A stretch of 64,000 nt of DNA. Source: an uncultured Oscillospiraceae bacterium (lineage in GTDB: Bacteria > Bacillota > Clostridia > Oscillospirales > Acutalibacteraceae). Shown piece after piece: positions 50,142-58,475 of the stretch. The translations under genes were made by a program, and so were the position numbers. Below the pieces are notes generated by a model, which was given only the letters and a program-made list of their open reading frames with translations, was not told where the DNA came from and searched no databases. Position 1 is the stretch's first letter; each line of letters begins with the position of its first letter. The DNA is taken from the NCBI GenBank assembly GCA_900543215.1, contig UQQR01000003.1, positions 1 to 64,000 of the forward strand. The letters are read 5' to 3'.

Positions 50142-51412
50142 ATCACAAACTCAAATTCAATATCGTAAACGCTTACGGTATCGCCCTCATTGATTCCGGC
50201 TTCTTTAAGCGCTGATATTATTCCGCTTGAGCGCAGAACTCTTTCAAAATACTGGAGCGATTCGTAATCCTCTGGATCTACGGTATTCATAACATCCATT
50301 ATCCATTCGCAGTTTTCAACAAAGTAAACTCCGTCGCATTTACGGATGGTAAAGTCACGCTTTTTCTTAACCGTAAGGTCTTCTATCGGCTTAGGCTCCG
50401 CCTCATATCTTTTTATGGGCGGAAGCTTTGCCAAAACGGACGCCACATAGTTAATAAGCTCGTCCGTACCCTCTGCAATAGCCGCCATAACGGGGAAGAA
50501 TCTGTATCCCTTTTCCGTAAAGTAATCGGAAATGCGCTTAATCTCGGCTTCATCCGTAAGGTCGCATTTGTTGCCGACTATTATCTGCGGACGGGTCTCA
50601 AGCTCACTGCTGAACACGGCAAGCTCTTTATTTATCTTATTGAAATCGTCGATCGGGTCTCTGCCCTCACTGCCCGAAACATCTATAACATGGAGGAGCA
50701 AACGGCAACGCTCAACATGGCGCAGGAACTCGTGTCCGAGCCCCACACCCTCGCCGGCGCCCTCGATAAGACCGGGTATATCAGCCATAACAAACGAGCT
50801 TCCCTCGCCCATTCTCACAACTCCGAGCACCGGAGTAAGCGTTGTAAAATGGTAATTTGCAATTTTTGGCTTTGCCTCGCTGACAACCGATATAAGCGTA
50901 GATTTGCCGACATTCGGAAAGCCTATAAGCCCGACATCCGCAAGTAGCTTTAACTCGAGCGTTACATCAAGCTCCTCGCCGGGGTTTCCTTTTTTGGCAA
51001 AACGGGGGACCTGCCTTGTGGGCGTTGCGAAATGCTGATTTCCCCAGCCGCCGTTGCCGCCCTTTGCTATAATTACCGGTTCTTCATCCGATATATCGGC
51101 GATTATTCTTCCTGTTTCCGTGTCCTTAACCAGTGTGCCCACGGGAACCGAAACCGTAAGGTCGGGTGCTTTTTTACCCGAGCACCGTCCGCCGCCGCCG
51201 TTTTCACCCGACTGCGCCGCGTATTTTCTTTTATATCTGAAATCCGCAAGGGTAGAGAGATTGCTGTCCGCCTTAAAAACTATATTGCCGCCCCTGCCGC
51301 CGTCTCCGCCGTCGGGTCCGCCTGCCGCAACATACTTTTCCCTGTGAAAGGAAACCGCACCGTCTCCGCCGTTTCCGGCCTTTAAATGTATTTTAGCTAT
51401 ATCAACAAACAT
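50138..51412 (-). CDS. obgE: Obg-family GTPase
   Basis: A ribosome-associated GTPase (Obg/CgtA) that couples 50S assembly, stress and sporulation. The 424-residue protein has the glycine-rich Obg fold (AGNGGDGAVSFHREKY, GGDGGRGG), the G domain (GFPNVGKST, DIPGLIEGA, VGNKCDL) and the Firmicutes C-terminal OCT domain (about 345-424). It follows the rplU-prp-rpmA group as usual, but two small paralogous genes lie in between. Confidence 0.96.
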   Translation of the reverse strand: MFVDIAKIHLKAGNGGDGAVSFHREKYVAAGGPDGGDGGRGGNIVFKADSNLSTLADFRYKRKYAAQSGENGGGGRCSGKKAPDLTVSVPVGTLVKDTETGRIIADISDEEPVIIAKGGNGGWGNQHFATPTRQVPRFAKKGNPGEELDVTLELKLLADVGLIGFPNVGKSTLISVVSEAKPKIANYHFTTLTPVLGVVRMGEGSSFVMADIPGLIEGAGEGVGLGHEFLRHVERCRLLLHVIDVSGSEGRDPIDDFNKINKELAVFSSELETRPQIIVGNKCDLTDEAEIKRISDYFTEKGYRFFPVMAAIAEGTDELINYVASVLAKLPPIKRYEAEPKPIEDLTVKKKRDFTIRKCDGVYFVENCEWIMDVMNTVDPEDYESLQYFERVLRSSGIISALKEAGINEGDTVSVYDIEFEFVI

Positions 51413-51431
51413 TCTGTTTTCCCGATTCCTC

Positions 51432-51725
51432 TTAAATCTCGTCTTCGGCTTCTACCTCTGTTTTAAGGTATGCCTCGTAAAGTCCTCTTGCCTTTTCGTA
51501 ATTTTTTGCCGCAACATAAATATCGTCCGGTACAACTCCGGCGCCCAGCAAAAGCTTAAGCGAGCCGCCTGCGCCCTCCTGTCTGCAAATAAAGGGTATA
51601 CCGTTTTCCTTTAGTATGTCCTGAAAAATCTCAGATGTAACAGGATCCTTTATTATTGCTGCCAAAACCGGCTCGTTTCCGTCGTCGGTTTTTTCCTCTT
51701 TTCTCTTCCTCTTAAAAAAAATCAT
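51432..51725 (-). CDS. DUF2007-like small protein, paralogue A
   Basis: A 97-residue protein. After a basic stretch (FFKRKRKEEK) residues 18-90 form a signal-transducing-type DUF2007-like fold: EPVLAAIIKDPVTSEIFQD, ENGIPFICRQEG, VPDDIYVAAKNYEKARGLYE. These domains are thought to bind an unknown ligand or partner. It overlaps the upstream gene by 4 bases (ATGA) and shows the same order of elements, so they are tandem duplicates. Confidence 0.7.
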   Translation of the reverse strand: MIFFKRKRKEEKTDDGNEPVLAAIIKDPVTSEIFQDILKENGIPFICRQEGAGGSLKLLLGAGVVPDDIYVAAKNYEKARGLYEAYLKTEVEAEDEI

Positions 51726-52111
51726 TCTTCGGGCGTCTCCGTATCTTCAAAAAAATCTCCTTGAAAGTCAGCTTCGGAATTTAAAAAATCCTCGTAAATT
51801 ACCGACGCCGCCTCGTAATCGGATTCATCCACATATATATCGTCCGCACTTAAAGAGCCGCCGAAGCCGATATGCATTGTTTCCTCGGTACTGTCGCTGC
51901 TGAACTTAATTCCGCTTTCGGTAAGCAGGTCCTTCAGTATTTCGGCGGAAACAACATCCTCAACGGTGGCTAACAGCACGGGGTTTTCTATAATGATATC
52001 CTCTGCCGCTGTTTTCTCTTCATTTGTTTCACGGTTAAGCTCCGCTCCGCAAACGGGGCAAAGCTCCGCGTCGTCGGCACATTCAGCCTTACATACATGA
52101 CATATTTTCAT
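51722..52111 (-). CDS. Zinc-ribbon plus DUF2007-like protein, paralogue B
   Basis: A 129-residue protein beginning with a zinc ribbon (CHVCKAECADDAELCPVCG), then an acidic linker and a DUF2007-like domain (NPVLLATVEDVVSAEILKDL, SGIKFSSDS, SADDIYVDESDYEAASVIYE) matching the next gene element for element. The zinc ribbon is missing from paralogue A. No function is known. It is placed between rpmA and obgE, where no such gene is usual. Confidence 0.72.
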   Translation of the reverse strand: MKICHVCKAECADDAELCPVCGAELNRETNEEKTAAEDIIIENPVLLATVEDVVSAEILKDLLTESGIKFSSDSTEETMHIGFGGSLSADDIYVDESDYEAASVIYEDFLNSEADFQGDFFEDTETPEE

Positions 52112-52132
52112 TACGCATCCACCTTTCGAAGC

Positions 52133-52171
52133 ATAAAAAATAAATCCGGGTAGCTGTTTGCCGCCCGGATT
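52133..52171 (-). terminator. Terminator of rplU-prp-rpmA
   Basis: Minus strand AATCCGGG and CCCGGATT with a 13-base loop, followed by TATTTTTTATG, just after the rpmA stop. Confidence 0.85.
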
Positions 52172-52178
52172 TTGTTAA

Positions 52179-52463
52179 TTACTGTTCAACAGCGTAAATA
52201 CTTACCTGTTTACGGTCTCTGCCGAGACGCTCGAACTTAACCTTGCCGTCAATAAGAGCAAACAGAGTGTCATCCGATCCGCGGCCTACATTGTTGCCTG
52301 CGTGAATGTGTGTTCCTCTCTGGCGAACCAATATGTTGCCTGCCAAAACGAACTGACCGTCGGCACGCTTAACACCGAGACGCTTCGACTCACTGTCTCT
52401 GCCGTTCTTGGTAGAACCCATACCTTTTTTATGAGCGAATAACTGAATGTTAATCTTTAACAT
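52179..52463 (-). CDS. rpmA: 50S ribosomal protein L27, with Prp-cleaved leader
   Basis: L27 reaches the peptidyl-transferase centre. The 94-residue precursor begins MLKINIQLFAHKKGMG: Firmicutes L27 carries this extra leader, which Prp removes before the AHKKG to expose the active N terminus. The rest (STKNGRDSESKRLGVKR, GTHIHAGNNVGRG) is canonical. GGAGGTGCAAAAA precedes the ATG; it overlaps prp by 14 bases. Confidence 0.97.
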   Translation of the reverse strand: MLKINIQLFAHKKGMGSTKNGRDSESKRLGVKRADGQFVLAGNILVRQRGTHIHAGNNVGRGSDDTLFALIDGKVKFERLGRDRKQVSIYAVEQ

Positions 52464-52782
52464 TTTTTGCACCTCCGATAATTCTGATGTTATCGCTGTA
52501 TTGACAGGAAAGCTCTGTAAGATGAAGCTGTAAACCTTTAAGAATATCAGCCGTACCTTTCGACGGTTCCTTTACCTCAAAGCGCATAAACGCGTCACTT
52601 GCGTCAGCCTCCGCCTTGTCACCTACTACTTCGGTGACGGTATTTGCCGCCATATACGCCGCGGAAGAAACCGCCGCGCAAACTATCCTGCCTGTTTCGT
52701 CATCGCCGTCCTTTGAGCAATGACCGCTGATTTCAAAGCCGTAAAGACCTTTACCGTCAGCTAAAAATCTTACTTTTGTCAT
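52450..52782 (-). CDS. prp: Ribosomal-processing cysteine protease Prp
   Basis: Prp (YsxB) cleaves the N-terminal leader of L27. The 110-residue protein has the His-Cys dyad at His21 (EISGHCSKDG) and Cys35 (RIVCAAVSSAAY), as in the Staphylococcus enzyme. It sits between rplU and its substrate rpmA, the conserved Firmicutes arrangement, and overlaps rpmA, keeping enzyme and substrate in step. Confidence 0.94.
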   Translation of the reverse strand: MTKVRFLADGKGLYGFEISGHCSKDGDDETGRIVCAAVSSAAYMAANTVTEVVGDKAEADASDAFMRFEVKEPSKGTADILKGLQLHLTELSCQYSDNIRIIGGAKNVKD

Positions 52783-52784
52783 TA

Positions 52785-53090
52785 TCAGCCGATCTCGCCG
52801 ATCTGTACCTTAGTGTAGGGCTGTCTGTGACCCATCTTGCGTGAACTGCTCTTCTTGGGCTTGTAGGTAAATACGGTAACCTTTTTACCCTTTCCGTTCT
52901 TTAAAACGGTGCCCTTAACGAAAGCGTCCTTCACATAAGGCTTGCCGACCTTGAGAGTTCTGTTGCAAACCGCAACTACCTTATCAAAGGTAACCTCTTC
53001 GTCAACATCGGCGTTAAGCTTCTCAACATAAATAACATCGCCGCTCTCAACACGGTACTGCTTTCCGCCTGTTTCAATAATTGCGTACAT
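52785..53090 (-). CDS. rplU: 50S ribosomal protein L21
   Basis: L21 binds 23S rRNA. The 101-residue chain has the standard MYAIIETGGKQYRVESGD start and GKKVTVFTYKPKKSSSRKMGHRQPYTKV end. The ATG at 53090 is chosen over an upstream in-frame start by family alignment. It heads the rplU-prp-rpmA operon. Confidence 0.97.
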   Translation of the reverse strand: MYAIIETGGKQYRVESGDVIYVEKLNADVDEEVTFDKVVAVCNRTLKVGKPYVKDAFVKGTVLKNGKGKKVTVFTYKPKKSSSRKMGHRQPYTKVQIGEIG

Positions 53091-53181
53091 TTTTATTACA
53101 CCTGCCATTTTCCAGTCTCGCTACAGTAGGCGTGCACCAAAAAAGGCACAGCTTAAAAAGCCCACAATATGCGGCTTACAC
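53091..53181 (-). ncRNA. rplU leader, candidate L21 leader RNA
   Basis: About 80 bases between the promoter and rplU. On the minus strand it reads GTGTAAGCCGCATATTGTGG then GCTTTTTAAGC and GTGCCTTTTTTGGTGCAC, each able to form a hairpin. Firmicutes often have an L21_leader cis-element here; identity is unproven. Confidence 0.4.
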
Positions 53182-53210
53182 ATTTTATCACAGCAAAGCC
53201 CTGTTGTCAA
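53182..53210 (-). promoter_or_regulatory. Consensus promoter of rplU-prp-rpmA
   Basis: Minus strand TTGACA (53205-53210), 17-base spacer, TAAAAT (53182-53187). Strong match, fitting a ribosomal protein operon. Confidence 0.85.
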
Positions 53211-53227
53211 GAAAATTTACCGATATA

Positions 53228-53256
53228 TTTACAAAATCCCGTTTTCCGTATATAAT
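53228..53256 (+). promoter_or_regulatory. Promoter of the Fur-family gene
   Basis: TTTACA (53228-53233), 17-base spacer, TATAAT (53251-53256), 24 bases before the start and back to back with the rplU promoter. AGGAGGG is the ribosome site. Confidence 0.75.
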
Positions 53257-53280
53257 GGCAGTATAATAGGAGGGACGAAA

Positions 53281-53691
53281 ATGCCCGAAAAGCAAAATTA
53301 CAATACAAAATCACGGAAATATATTCTTGAATTTCTTGAAAGCCGCAGGGACTGTACCGTCAGCGCGGCAGAAGTTGTGAATCACTTGAAATCAAACGGA
53401 ATAAGCATAAATCAGGCCACCGTATACCGCTATCTTAACAAGCTGAGTGATGAACACAGGCTCTTGAAATTTTCCGAAAACGACAACAACAAAGCCGTAT
53501 ACCGCTACATTCAGCCTGAACAGAACTGCGGCGGTCATATTCATATAAAATGCCTTAAATGCGGCAGAATAATGCACCTTGAGTGTGATTTTATGGAGGA
53601 TATACGCCGCCACCTTGAGGACGAGCACAGCTTTACGCTTTCCTGTGACGGCAGTATACTCTACGGAATATGCGGAGACTGTAAAAAATAA
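53281..53691 (+). CDS. Fur-family metalloregulator
   Basis: A 136-residue regulator of the Fur/Zur/PerR family. The N-terminal winged helix (SRKYILEFLESRRDCTVSAAE, INQATVYRYLNKL) is followed by the dimerisation domain with GGHIHIKCLKCGRIMHLECD and a C-terminal CGDCKK; the two CxxC pairs form the structural zinc site. Regulatory ligands do not clearly separate Fur, Zur and PerR. No metal uptake gene is adjacent. It ends 4 bases before the stop of the convergent CapA-like gene. Confidence 0.86.
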   Translation: MPEKQNYNTKSRKYILEFLESRRDCTVSAAEVVNHLKSNGISINQATVYRYLNKLSDEHRLLKFSENDNNKAVYRYIQPEQNCGGHIHIKCLKCGRIMHLECDFMEDIRRHLEDEHSFTLSCDGSILYGICGDCKK

Positions 53692-53694
53692 TCG

Positions 53695-55026
53695 CTACTG
53701 CTTAAATGTTACCTCACAGCCTATCGCCTGCTGACATTCGGTAAGTCCCGCAGCTACGATTGCCTTTGTTCTTTCGTAGGACTTTGCGGCTTTTCCCGCC
53801 GCGGCAGAATCAAGCGAATATTTTTTCGACGCGTCATCAGGATTTTCAAGCGGATATACGGTATAAAGGTATCCGCTGCCCCCCTTATACTTGTTTACCC
53901 AGGTAGGGACAAGCTTTAAATCGGAAAGAGCCGTACCGTCCTTGTCCTTTTTAAGCGTAAAGGTAAAGAGCATACCGTCCTCCGTATGGCCTGAGGGACA
54001 GCTGTCCATAAGCTCCTGCCGCTGATTTGATACAAAATTCCCTGTGGAATACAGGCAAACCGTGGTGTTCTGACCGTCCTCCGAATGTATAAGCTCGACT
54101 GGCTGTATTACATGGGGATGACTGCCTATTATCATATTTACCCCAAGGTTTGAAAGCCTTTGAGCAATCGTTTTCTGCCATGTGTTAGGCGAGGTTCGGT
54201 ACTCCTCGCCCCAGTGCATATAAAACAGAATGTACTCGGCACCCTTGGTTTTCATTTCGGATATGATATTTGCAGCATTGCCGTAAAATTCTTCTATCTT
54301 ATCATAAGAAAAGCTGTTGACAAGATCGTTCGCCTCATTTGCGATTATAGCGCCGTTAAGGTATTTGCGGCCGGCTTGTCCGCCGCTTGTTTCGTAGGTA
54401 AAATTCGCTATTCCTATTTTTATGTTGTTGATTTCCTTTACAAGATATGTCGGGTCCTCGGCAGTCTCCTTTGTACCCGTAAATTCAATACCTCGCTCCT
54501 TTAAAACCTGAGCGGTGCGTTTAAGCCCGAAAAGTCCCGTATCGTAGCAGTGATTGTTTGCGGTTATAAGCAGATTAAGTCCCGACGCCTTGATTGCGTC
54601 CGCAAGACTGTCAGGCGTGTTGAAAACAGGGTATCCGCCGTAGTTTCCGGACTCTGTACCGCCGAATGTAACCTCAAGGTTTGCAACCGAAAGGTCCGCG
54701 GCGTTAAAATAGCTTCCCGTTTCCTTGAAAAAGGCGCTGAAATCATAACCGCCCGACGCCGTTTTCGCCCCGTCAAGCTGTGTGGAATGAACCATAATAT
54801 CACCTGTTGACAGCACAGTGGCTGTTGTTTCGGGAACACTTACGCTCGAAACCTCCGAGGTTTTGCTTTCTTCCTTTTTGCCGCCCTTATTATCGCCTTT
54901 TTTTATTATCGCATTAACCGAAAATGCGACAAGAGCTACAACCGCCGCAAGTATTACCGTACAGCAAGCCAAAAATATCCTTCTTTTTATTATTGCCTGC
55001 TGTCTTTTAGTCCTCTTTTTTGCCAA
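53695..55026 (-). CDS. CapA-family (PGA_cap) metallophosphatase-like membrane protein
   Basis: A 443-residue protein with an N-terminal membrane helix (about residues 15-38, ACCTVILAAVVALVAFSVNA) and a large outside domain of the CapA/PgsA type. Motifs are STGDIMVHS, ADLSVANLEVTFGG, ITANNHCYDTGLFG, FYMHWGEEY and NMIIGSHPHVIQPVE. In Bacillus the homologue takes part in poly-gamma-glutamate capsule export, but many clostridial members lie outside capsule operons, as here; the capB/C genes are absent. The TTG at 55026 has AAGGTG 6 bases before it, while the longer open frame has no ribosome site. Confidence 0.87.
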   Translation of the reverse strand: MAKKRTKRQQAIIKRRIFLACCTVILAAVVALVAFSVNAIIKKGDNKGGKKEESKTSEVSSVSVPETTATVLSTGDIMVHSTQLDGAKTASGGYDFSAFFKETGSYFNAADLSVANLEVTFGGTESGNYGGYPVFNTPDSLADAIKASGLNLLITANNHCYDTGLFGLKRTAQVLKERGIEFTGTKETAEDPTYLVKEINNIKIGIANFTYETSGGQAGRKYLNGAIIANEANDLVNSFSYDKIEEFYGNAANIISEMKTKGAEYILFYMHWGEEYRTSPNTWQKTIAQRLSNLGVNMIIGSHPHVIQPVELIHSEDGQNTTVCLYSTGNFVSNQRQELMDSCPSGHTEDGMLFTFTLKKDKDGTALSDLKLVPTWVNKYKGGSGYLYTVYPLENPDDASKKYSLDSAAAGKAAKSYERTKAIVAAGLTECQQAIGCEVTFKQ

Positions 55027-55193
55027 CGCCTTCACCTTTTCGTTATATAATTCTTTTATACTATATAACAAAAATGCTCAAAAAGCAACAAAAACCGATT
55101 ATGTCTTATTTACCGCTCCTTTGTAATTGACATAAGAAAAGAAAAAATGTATAATAAACGGAGCAATTAATTTTTATCGGACGGTGTTTTTTT

Positions 55194-56684
55194 ATGATAG
55201 ACAACAGTATTCGCAAGCTTGTATGCTACGGACTTGAAAAAGGGCTTTTTACGCCCCGTGACGAAATATATGTAACCAACCGACTGCTTGAAATTTTAAA
55301 ACTTGACAGCTTTGACTGCTCGGAAAGCTATACCGATGTAAATCTTGAGGAAACCCTTAAAGAACTGACCGATTTTGCCGTCTCAAACGGAATTGCCGAA
55401 GACGGCACGGTTTACAGGGATCTGTTTGACACAAAACTTATGGGCGCCCTTATGCCCCGTCCGAGCGAGGTTACGGACAAATTTTACGAGCTTTACAAAA
55501 TTTCCCCAAAGGACGCTACCGATTATTTTTACAAGCTCAGCTGTGACAGCGACTATATCCGCCGCTACCGTGTTGAAAAGGACATTAAATGGGTGACGCC
55601 GACAGAGTACGGCGACCTTGATATAACCATAAATCTCTCAAAGCCCGAAAAGGACCCGAAAGCTATTGCCGCCGCAAAAATCGCGCCGCAGTCGGGCTAT
55701 CCGAAATGTATGCTCTGCCGCGAGTGCGAGGGGTATGCGGGCAGGGTCAACTTCCCTGCCCGTCAGAACCACCGTGTAATACCGATAAAGATAAACAACA
55801 CGGACTGGTGCTTCCAGTATTCGCCCTATGTTTATTACAACGAGCATTGCATTGTATTCAACTCCAAGCATACGCCTATGGCGATAAACAGGGATACATT
55901 TAAAAAGCTTTTAAGCTTTGTTTCGCAGTTTCCGCATTATTTTGTCGGGTCAAACGCGGATTTGCCGATAGTGGGCGGCTCGATATTAAGCCATGACCAT
56001 TTCCAAGGCGGAAATTATACTTTTGCTATGGCAAAAGCTCCCATCGAATATCCGCTCGAATTTGACGGCTTCGGCGATGTAAAGGCAGGCATTGTAAAAT
56101 GGCCTATGTCGGTTATACGCACAAGCTCCGAAAATCCCGACAGATTAATAGAGCTTGCGGACAAAATACTTACCGCATGGAGGGAATACACCGACGAATC
56201 GGCGTTTATATTCGCTCATCTTAACGGTGAACCGCACAACACAATAACACCGATAGCAAGAAAAAGAGACGGCGTTTACGAGCTTGATTTAGTGCTAAGA
56301 AACAACATTACCACGCCCGAGCATCCTCTCGGTGTTTTCCATCCGCACGCCGAGCTTCACCACATTAAAAAGGAAAACATAGGTCTTATCGAGGTAATGG
56401 GGCTTGCCGTACTTCCCGCGCGCCTTAAAACCGAAATGACAGAGCTTGAAAAGGCGATGCTCCAAAACCGTGATATATCAAATGATGAGACGCTTAAAAA
56501 GCACGCCGATTGGGCAAATGAAATAAAGCAGAAATACCCCGATATTAATAAGGACAATATCAGCGATATAATAAGGAATGAAATCGGACTTGTTTTCGCA
56601 AAGGTGCTTGAACACGCAGGGGTTTATAAGAGAACTCCCGAGGGAATTGCCGCATTCAAAAAATTCACGGCGAGCGTAAAATAA
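55194..56684 (+). CDS. galT: UDP-glucose--hexose-1-phosphate uridylyltransferase, class II
   Basis: GalT moves UMP between UDP-glucose and galactose-1-phosphate in the Leloir pathway. The 496-residue protein is of the larger Firmicutes class (GalT type 2): N-terminal VCYGLEKGLFTPRDEIY, the region PKCMLCRECEGYAGRVNFPARQ split over two motifs, and the active-site SHDHFQGGNYTF, whose His carries the UMP. galK and galE are not in the window. The AEC permease gene begins at the very next base after the stop. Confidence 0.94.
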   Translation: MIDNSIRKLVCYGLEKGLFTPRDEIYVTNRLLEILKLDSFDCSESYTDVNLEETLKELTDFAVSNGIAEDGTVYRDLFDTKLMGALMPRPSEVTDKFYELYKISPKDATDYFYKLSCDSDYIRRYRVEKDIKWVTPTEYGDLDITINLSKPEKDPKAIAAAKIAPQSGYPKCMLCRECEGYAGRVNFPARQNHRVIPIKINNTDWCFQYSPYVYYNEHCIVFNSKHTPMAINRDTFKKLLSFVSQFPHYFVGSNADLPIVGGSILSHDHFQGGNYTFAMAKAPIEYPLEFDGFGDVKAGIVKWPMSVIRTSSENPDRLIELADKILTAWREYTDESAFIFAHLNGEPHNTITPIARKRDGVYELDLVLRNNITTPEHPLGVFHPHAELHHIKKENIGLIEVMGLAVLPARLKTEMTELEKAMLQNRDISNDETLKKHADWANEIKQKYPDINKDNISDIIRNEIGLVFAKVLEHAGVYKRTPEGIAAFKKFTASVK

Positions 56685-57608
56685 ATGTTTTCTACGGTTT
56701 TTGTTCAGGTCTGCGTACTTATGATACTCATATCGGTGGGATATGTTTCCGCAAAGGCAGGCCTGCTTACCAAAAGCGGAGTTGACTGCTGTACCGATAT
56801 CGCGCTTATAATTTCCACTCCGTGCGTTATTATAAAATCGCTTATAAGAGAATACGATTCAAAAATAATGGCGTCCCTGTTTAAGGCGTTTATCCTTACG
56901 CTTGCGGTGCAGGCTTTGTTGATAACCTTAAGCCACCTGTTTATACACACGGAAAATAAGAATCGGCTTCGTGTTCTGCGCTTCGGTTCGATTTTCGCAA
57001 ACTGCGGCTTTATGTCTCTGCCGCTTCAAGAGGTAATTTTGGGAGCGGACGGAACTCTGTACGGCTCCGCCTACATAATAATGTTCAACCTTGTTATATG
57101 GAGCTACGGTATTTTCCTTATAAGCGGCGATAAAAGCTACATAAAGCCGAAAAAGCTGTTTATAAATCCGGGAATTGCGGGACTTCTTATAGGAATGATA
57201 ATTTTTGTTTTTTCGGTTCCCGTGCCGAAAATAATTTCGGCTCCTGTAAATTATCTTGCGGCAATATACACACCGCTTCCCATGCTGATAATCGGCTATC
57301 ACTTGGCGCAAACCAATGTTTTGTATGCTTTTAAGGATATGCGCTGTATTTTTGCGGTGCTTTTAAGGCTTGTGGTATACCCTTTTGCCGCTCTCGGCTT
57401 TTTGTTCCTTATCGGAGTGAGGGGTACACTTCTTGTTTCCATAGTAATTTCCGTAAGCGCACCGGTCGCCGCGCTTACAACTATGTTTTCCTCTAAGTTT
57501 GAGGGAGATGTACCCCTTTCGGTCGATATGGTATCGTTAAGCACGGTCCTGTCGCTTGTGACAATGCCGCTTGTAATAAGCGTTTCACAAATAGTTTCCG
57601 CATTATAA
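56685..57608 (+). CDS. AEC-family permease (second copy)
   Basis: A 307-residue protein with about ten transmembrane helices, paralogous to the permease at 10475 (same length, ISVGYVSAKAGLLTKSGVD at the N terminus, ANCGFMSLPLQEVILG, ISAPVAALTTMFSSKF). Its ATG directly follows the galT TAA, so it is translated by coupling with galT; no separate ribosome site is visible. A sugar-linked AEC permease is unusual, since known members carry organic acids or act as channels. Substrate unknown. Confidence 0.85.
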   Translation: MFSTVFVQVCVLMILISVGYVSAKAGLLTKSGVDCCTDIALIISTPCVIIKSLIREYDSKIMASLFKAFILTLAVQALLITLSHLFIHTENKNRLRVLRFGSIFANCGFMSLPLQEVILGADGTLYGSAYIIMFNLVIWSYGIFLISGDKSYIKPKKLFINPGIAGLLIGMIIFVFSVPVPKIISAPVNYLAAIYTPLPMLIIGYHLAQTNVLYAFKDMRCIFAVLLRLVVYPFAALGFLFLIGVRGTLLVSIVISVSAPVAALTTMFSSKFEGDVPLSVDMVSLSTVLSLVTMPLVISVSQIVSAL

Positions 57609-57611
57609 CAA

Positions 57612-58346
57612 TTATAAAAGCACATATCGGTTGCTTACATAGCCCACCGTGCCGTTATAGCCTATCAGATCCCAGTCGGGAAGACGGTTATAAATCAGTA
57701 TTTCCGCACCGTTCGGCACCTTGCCCCTTATTGCGGAATCGGTACTCGGCAGCGCTCTTATATTAAGGTTTGAACCGCTTGTCGCAACGGTTGCGGTTTG
57801 TATCGGTTGGGGCATATTAAACGGTATCCCGAAAAACTCGGTAAGCGAAAGCACAAGATTTTCGGCGATTGCGTTTATATTGTTTCTTATCCAGTCCGCA
57901 TCCTGCGGATTATCGTGATAGGCAAGCTCAATAAGCACCCCCGGCGCTCTGACTCTCGCAACTTCTCCGAGCCGTGTTGTAGGTACGGTTCTTACCCTGT
58001 CGGGGAGAGGGTATATAAGCTGTAAATTATTTGCGGCTATATCCGCAAATCTCTTGCCCTGCACGCTTGAAGGATAATAATAAACCTCGGTTCCCCGTAC
58101 CGTCGGGTTTCCGCTCCCTACGGCGTTTGAGTGAAGCGCTAAGTGCAAATCATAATTCCCCGCGTTTGACGCCGCTATCGAGCTTGCCGCAGTCATATCC
58201 GGTGTATTGCGTGTAAACTGTATACCGCTTGCGGCAAGATACGGTTCCATTGCGTCGGCGATAAGATTCATATAGTATTCTTCGTTGCCGCCGCCGGCAT
58301 ACGGGTTAAATTCCTGTGTTGACGGACTTAAATAAATATTAGGCAT
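57612..58346 (-). CDS. N-acetylmuramoyl-L-alanine amidase with C-terminal SH3b domain
   Basis: A 244-residue Amidase_3-type peptidoglycan hydrolase (about residues 1-175) plus an SH3b wall-binding domain (about 183-244, NLNIRALPSTDSAIRGKVPNG, YVSNRYVLL). Zinc ligands seen are the Glu of GGNEEYYMN and the His of LALHSNA, and the catalytic Glu lies in VLIELAYHDNPQ. The first zinc His of the usual GHGG motif is replaced (LSPSTQEFN). No signal peptide is present, as in some endolysins and spore/mother-cell hydrolases. AAGGAGTTGATT precedes the start. It converges on the AEC gene with only 3 bases between. Confidence 0.85.
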   Translation of the reverse strand: MPNIYLSPSTQEFNPYAGGGNEEYYMNLIADAMEPYLAASGIQFTRNTPDMTAASSIAASNAGNYDLHLALHSNAVGSGNPTVRGTEVYYYPSSVQGKRFADIAANNLQLIYPLPDRVRTVPTTRLGEVARVRAPGVLIELAYHDNPQDADWIRNNINAIAENLVLSLTEFFGIPFNMPQPIQTATVATSGSNLNIRALPSTDSAIRGKVPNGAEILIYNRLPDWDLIGYNGTVGYVSNRYVLL

Positions 58347-58475
58347 ATAATCAACTCCTTAAAGCCTGTAATAATAAAACGGCTCCTCACTTCACAGAAT
58401 ATGAAATAACTTACCGCATTGTTAAAGGCTGTTTCTTTTGCCTTATAATAAAAACCGAAACGGAGAGATATAATT

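Noticed and set aside
53695..55071. Linking the CapA-like gene to capsule synthesis
   Set aside because: No capB, capC or capE homologue is near; orphan CapA-domain proteins are common in Clostridia.
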